Shown here piece by piece: positions 61,293 to 64,000 of a stretch of DNA of 64,000 nt. The translations under genes were made by a program, and so were the position numbers. Source of the stretch: Anomalospiza imberbis (Eukaryota > Chordata > Aves > Passeriformes > Viduidae); contig NW_027099818.1 in the NCBI RefSeq assembly GCF_031753505.1, forward strand, positions 62,001-126,000, written 5' to 3'. The notes under the pieces are model-generated. The model saw nothing but the letters and a program-made list of their open reading frames with translations, searched no databases and was not told the origin of the DNA. How positions within the stretch are numbered: the stretch's first letter is position 1; each line of letters opens with the position of its first letter.

Positions 61293-63884
61293 CTGACTGC
61301 GAAAAACAAAGCAGCAGAGCACAGGGCTTCTGGGCGCTGTGAAGGCAATTGCCAAAACCAGGCAGCTGCTCCTTCCCAAGCACAGTCAGCTGCCTATGTT
61401 CTTGCTTGTCGACAAACTCACCGCTGGCCTTCTTTTCAGCAGCTGCCACCGTGTTCTGTGCATCTCGGAGCCTCTGGGGACGAGCAAGACTTGCCAAGGT
61501 GGGACGCATCAGGACCAAGTAAAAACCCAGGCAAGTTGTCCTGGAACGCTTTCCATTCGCTTGCCGAGAGTGAATTCAACAGGCAGGAGAGCGGCAGCCA
61601 CCGTCCTCCAGCAGTCTGAAGGCTTCGCACACAAGCCCGCTTCTTTGCGGCTTCGCTCTTCGCCTCTTCCAAGCAACCGCGATCTCTGCCTCTCGAGGCA
61701 AAGAAGCGGCTAATTCGCGCACAGCTCAGTAGAGCGGCAGCGGAGCACTCCGGAGCGCCGCTTCAAGCCGAAAGACGCCGGGAAGGCGGCACTTCCCCCC
61801 GGATAGCTCCGGAGCCGCGGCCTCTGCTTCTCTAGTCATCTCTATCTTAGCGAAAAGCTTTCCCACTCCATTTGGCAAGGGGAGAGTGTACCTGCACTGC
61901 ACAATAACCGCGGTTTGCAAAGAAAGAGGATTGCTGCACATTCCAAGGACAACGGCTCTTTCCGAGGCAATCTGCAACCTGCTGTCAGATGGAAGTGCTC
62001 TCTGCCCTCTCCTGCCCAGCTCTATGTACTAGCGGGCACTTTCCAGCCTGGGCGAGGCAAACAACTTCGAGAGATGTCACAGAGCATAAGTGGAGCACCG
62101 ATGCTCAAAAGCAGCAAAGCTGAAGAGCCTGGCTCAGCTTCACTAGTGTGCAATTGACTGACTGCGAAAAACAAAGCAGCAGAGCACCAAGCTTCTGGCG
62201 CTGTGAAGGCAATTGCCAAAACCAGGCAGCTGCTCCTTCCCAAGAACAGTCAGCTCCCTATGTTCTTAGCTTGATCGACAAACTCACCGCTGGCCTTCTT
62301 TTCAGCAGCTGCCACCGTGTTCTGTGCATCTCGGAGCCTCTGGCGACGAGCAAGACTTGCCAAGGTGGGACGCATCAGGACCAAGTAAAAACTCAGGCAA
62401 GTTGTCCTGGAACGCTTTCCATTCGCTTGCCGAGAGTGAATTCAACAGGCAGGAGAGCGGCAGCCACCGTCCTCCAGCAGTCGGAAGGCTTCGCACACAA
62501 GCCCGCTTCTTTGCGGCTTCGTTCTTCGCCTCTTCCAAGCAACCGCAATGTCTGCCTCTCGGAGGCGAAGAAGCGGCTAATTCGCGCACAGCTCAGTAGA
62601 GCGGCAGCGGAGCGCTCCGTAGCGCCTCTTCCGCCGAAAGACGCCGGGAACCGGCACTTCCCTCCGGATAGCTCCGGAGCCGCGCTTCTGCTTCTCTAGT
62701 CGTCTCTATCTTAGCGAAAAAGCTTTCCCAATCCATTTGGCAAGGGGAGAGTGTACCTGCACTGCACACTAACCGCGGTTTGCAAAGAAAGAGGATTTGC
62801 TGCACATTCCAAGGACACGGCTCTTTCCGAGGCATCTGCAACCTGCTGTCAGATCGAAGTGCTCTCTGCCCTCTCCTGCCCAGCTCTATGTACTACGGGC
62901 ACTTTCCAGCCTGGCCGAGGCAAAAAAACCTCGAGAGATGTCACAGAGCATAAGTGGAGCACAGATGCTCAAAAGCAGCAAAGCTGAAGAGCCTGGCTCA
63001 GCTTCACTAGTGTGCAATTGACTGACTGCGAAAAACAAAGCAGCAGAGCACCGGGCTTCTGGGCGCTGTGAAGGCAATTGCCAAAACCAGGCAGCTGCTC
63101 CTTCCCAAGCACAGTCAGCTGCCTATGTTCTTGCTTGTTCACAAACTCACCGCTGCCCTTCTTTTCAGCAGCTGCCACCGTGTTCTTTGCATGTCGGAGC
63201 CTCTGGGGACGAGCAAGACTCTCCAAGGTGGGACGCATCAGGACCAAGTAAAAACCCAGGCAAGTTTTCCTGGAACGCTTTCCATTCGCTTGCCGAGAGT
63301 GAATTCAACAGGCAGGAGAGCGGCAGCCACCGTCCTCCAGCAGTCTGAAGGCTTCGCACACAAGCCCGCTTCTTTGCGGCTTCGTTCTTCGCCTCTTCCA
63401 AGCAACCGCGATCTCTGCCTCTCGGAGGCGAAGAAGCGGCTAATTCGCGCTCAGCTAAGTAGAGCAGCAGCGGAGCGCTCCGGAGCGCCTCCTCTGCCGA
63501 AAGACGCCGGGAACCGGCACTTCCCTCCGGATAGCTCCGGAGCCGCGCTTCTGCTTCTCTAGTTGTCTCTATCTTAGCGAAAAGCTTTCCCACTCCATTT
63601 GGCAAGGGGAGAGTGTACCTGCACTGCACACTAACCGCAGTTTGCAAAGAAAGAGGATTTGCTGCACATTCCAAGGACACGGCTCTTTCCGAGGCAATCT
63701 GCAACCTGCTGTCAGATGGAAGTGCTTTCTGCCCTCTCCTGCCCAGCTCTATGTACTAGCGGGCACTTTCCAGCCTGGGCGAGGCAAACAACCTCGAGAG
63801 ATGTCACAGAGCATAAGTGGAGCACAGATGCTCAAAAGCAGCAAAGCTGAAGAGCCTGGCTCAGCTTCACTAGTGTGCAATTGA
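61293..63884. repeat. Right-domain unit R6, irregular E-E-F
   Basis: Monomer starts: 61293 E-like, 62157 E-like, 63022 F. The middle part is damaged by many small changes between 61,690 and 62,930: GCCTCTCGAGGC (one G lost from the hairpin arm), GGGAAGGCGGC, GCCGCGGCC, ACAATAACC, GAGGATTGCTGC, GACAACGGC, TTAGCTTGATCGAC, GCGAAAAAGC, GAGGCATCTGC, TACTACGGGC and CAAAAAAACC. The F monomer after it has left-like CTCTGCCGAAAG in place of CTTCAAGCCG, which returns it to 863 bp. Confidence 0.7.
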
Positions 63885-64000
63885 CTGACTGCGAAAAACA
63901 AAGCAGCAGAGCACCGGGCTTCTGGGCGCTGTGAAGGCAATTGCCAAAACCAGGCAGCTGCTCCTTCCCAAGAACAGTCAGCTGCCTATGTTCTTGCTTG
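63885..64000. repeat. Partial monomer at right edge
   Basis: This is the first 116 bases of a further monomer, cut by the window end. It matches the start of right-domain monomers, with AAGAACAGTCAGC in place of AAGCACAGTCAGC, a variant also present near 62,243. The array continues beyond the window. Confidence 0.95.

Larger units (their letters stand above)
1..64000. repeat. Satellite array, ~863-bp monomer, ~74 copies
   Basis: The same sequence recurs head to tail in one orientation through the entire window. Using the recurring GTGAAGGCAATTGCC box as a phase marker (47, 911, 1774, 2638, 3501 ... 63068, 63931), spacing is 860-864 in the left two thirds and 861-873 in the right third, with one 829 spacing. 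This gives 74 full monomers and one partial, a mean of about 863 bp. EcoRI GAATTC was present in every monomer I checked. HindIII AAGCTT, SacII CCGCGG and XhoI CTCGAG occur once in most. No monomer is inverted, and no foreign DNA interrupts the array. The family is not one I recognise. A centromeric, sex-chromosome or macrosatellite location is inference only. Confidence 0.99.
42901..64000. repeat. Right domain, ~864-bp subfamily (classes A-F)
   Basis: Monomers share GACCAAGTAAAA, CTTCAAGC before CGAAAG or AGAAAG, GTTTGCAAAG or GTTTGCTAAG after SacII, and very often CTTGTTCACAAAC in place of the SalI-containing CTTGTCGACAAAC. XhoI is often lost, as CTCCAG or TTCGAG. Classes: A TTCCTACTTGTTCAC; E CTGGCGACGAGC with GCTGGCCTTC; B GTTCACAAAC with GCTGGCCTTC and CTTGGAGGCG; C GTTCACAAAC with GCTGCCCTTC; D GAAGGTAATTGCC, CACCTCTGCC, CAAGTTTTCC and GAGCGTAGC; F a mixed form ending in GAAGCGGCAC or CCTCTGCCG. 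Clean copies are 864 bp (55,245-57,836). Confidence 0.9.

Noticed and set aside
1..64000. Hundreds of open reading frames of 60-270 codons on both strands
   Set aside because: They are the same few frames repeated once per monomer, several overlap on both strands, many begin at GTG rather than ATG, and frame-breaking indels are tolerated. No recognisable domain is present.
1..64000. CRISPR array
   Set aside because: The repeated unit is 863 bp with no short repeat alternating with unique spacers, and no cas-like gene is present.
1..64000. Ribosomal DNA or its intergenic spacer
   Set aside because: No rRNA core sequence is visible and every base belongs to the same 863-bp unit.
1..64000. Tandem transposon, LTR or viral copies
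   Set aside because: No terminal repeats, target-site duplications, reverse transcriptase, transposase or integrase motifs are seen in any frame of the monomer.
1..64000. Short internal period (for example ~41 or ~170 bp) within the monomer
   Set aside because: Apart from dispersed CAGCTG and GAAGAAGCGG-like words I could not see a regular sub-repeat. A self dot-plot of one monomer would be decisive.

Overview
The whole 64 kb window is one uninterrupted, head-to-tail tandem array of a single repeat of about 863 bp. I count 74 complete monomers plus a 116-base partial one at the right end. There is no unique flanking DNA on either side, so the array continues beyond the window. I see no convincing protein gene, tRNA, rRNA, transposon or CRISPR array. 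The many open frames are the same few frames recurring once per monomer. The organism is a eukaryote. A large, CpG-rich, GC-moderate satellite with higher-order organisation is most like a vertebrate centromeric, pericentromeric, sex-chromosome or macrosatellite array, but the species cannot be named from the sequence and I do not recognise the repeat family.

Layout. Bases 1 to about 42,890 form a left domain of 863-bp monomers. These fall into about eleven recurring variant classes, which I call a to k, defined by diagnostic bases. The classes recur in a fixed order and make four higher-order units, each starting with class c and ending with class k: 4,318-16,394 (14 monomers), 16,395-25,887 (11), 25,888-31,062 (6) and 31,063-43,141 (14). 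Bases 1-4,317 are the tail of an earlier unit. The units differ by whole-monomer losses and duplications, while corresponding monomers many kilobases apart are nearly identical, as expected from unequal exchange and conversion.

Between 42,874 and 42,900, inside one monomer, the array switches to a second subfamily (right domain, to 64,000). Its monomers are about 864 bp and carry their own diagnostic bases. It is organised mainly as four-monomer units of about 3.4-3.5 kb (A/E-B-C-D), some shortened or expanded. Two stretches (43.7-50.9 kb and 61.7-62.9 kb) are rich in one-base homopolymer-type indels and may reflect uncorrected long-read error or a mis-assembled duplication.

Within each monomer there is a CpG-dense core of about 400 bp with a cluster of inverted repeats, and a strongly conserved block of about 125 bp across the monomer junction. 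Most monomers have single EcoRI, HindIII, SacII and XhoI sites, which gives a direct physical test of the array. The points most worth following are the two-domain higher-order architecture, the intra-monomer switch, the CpG retention, the maintained inverted repeats and the assembly-quality warning.
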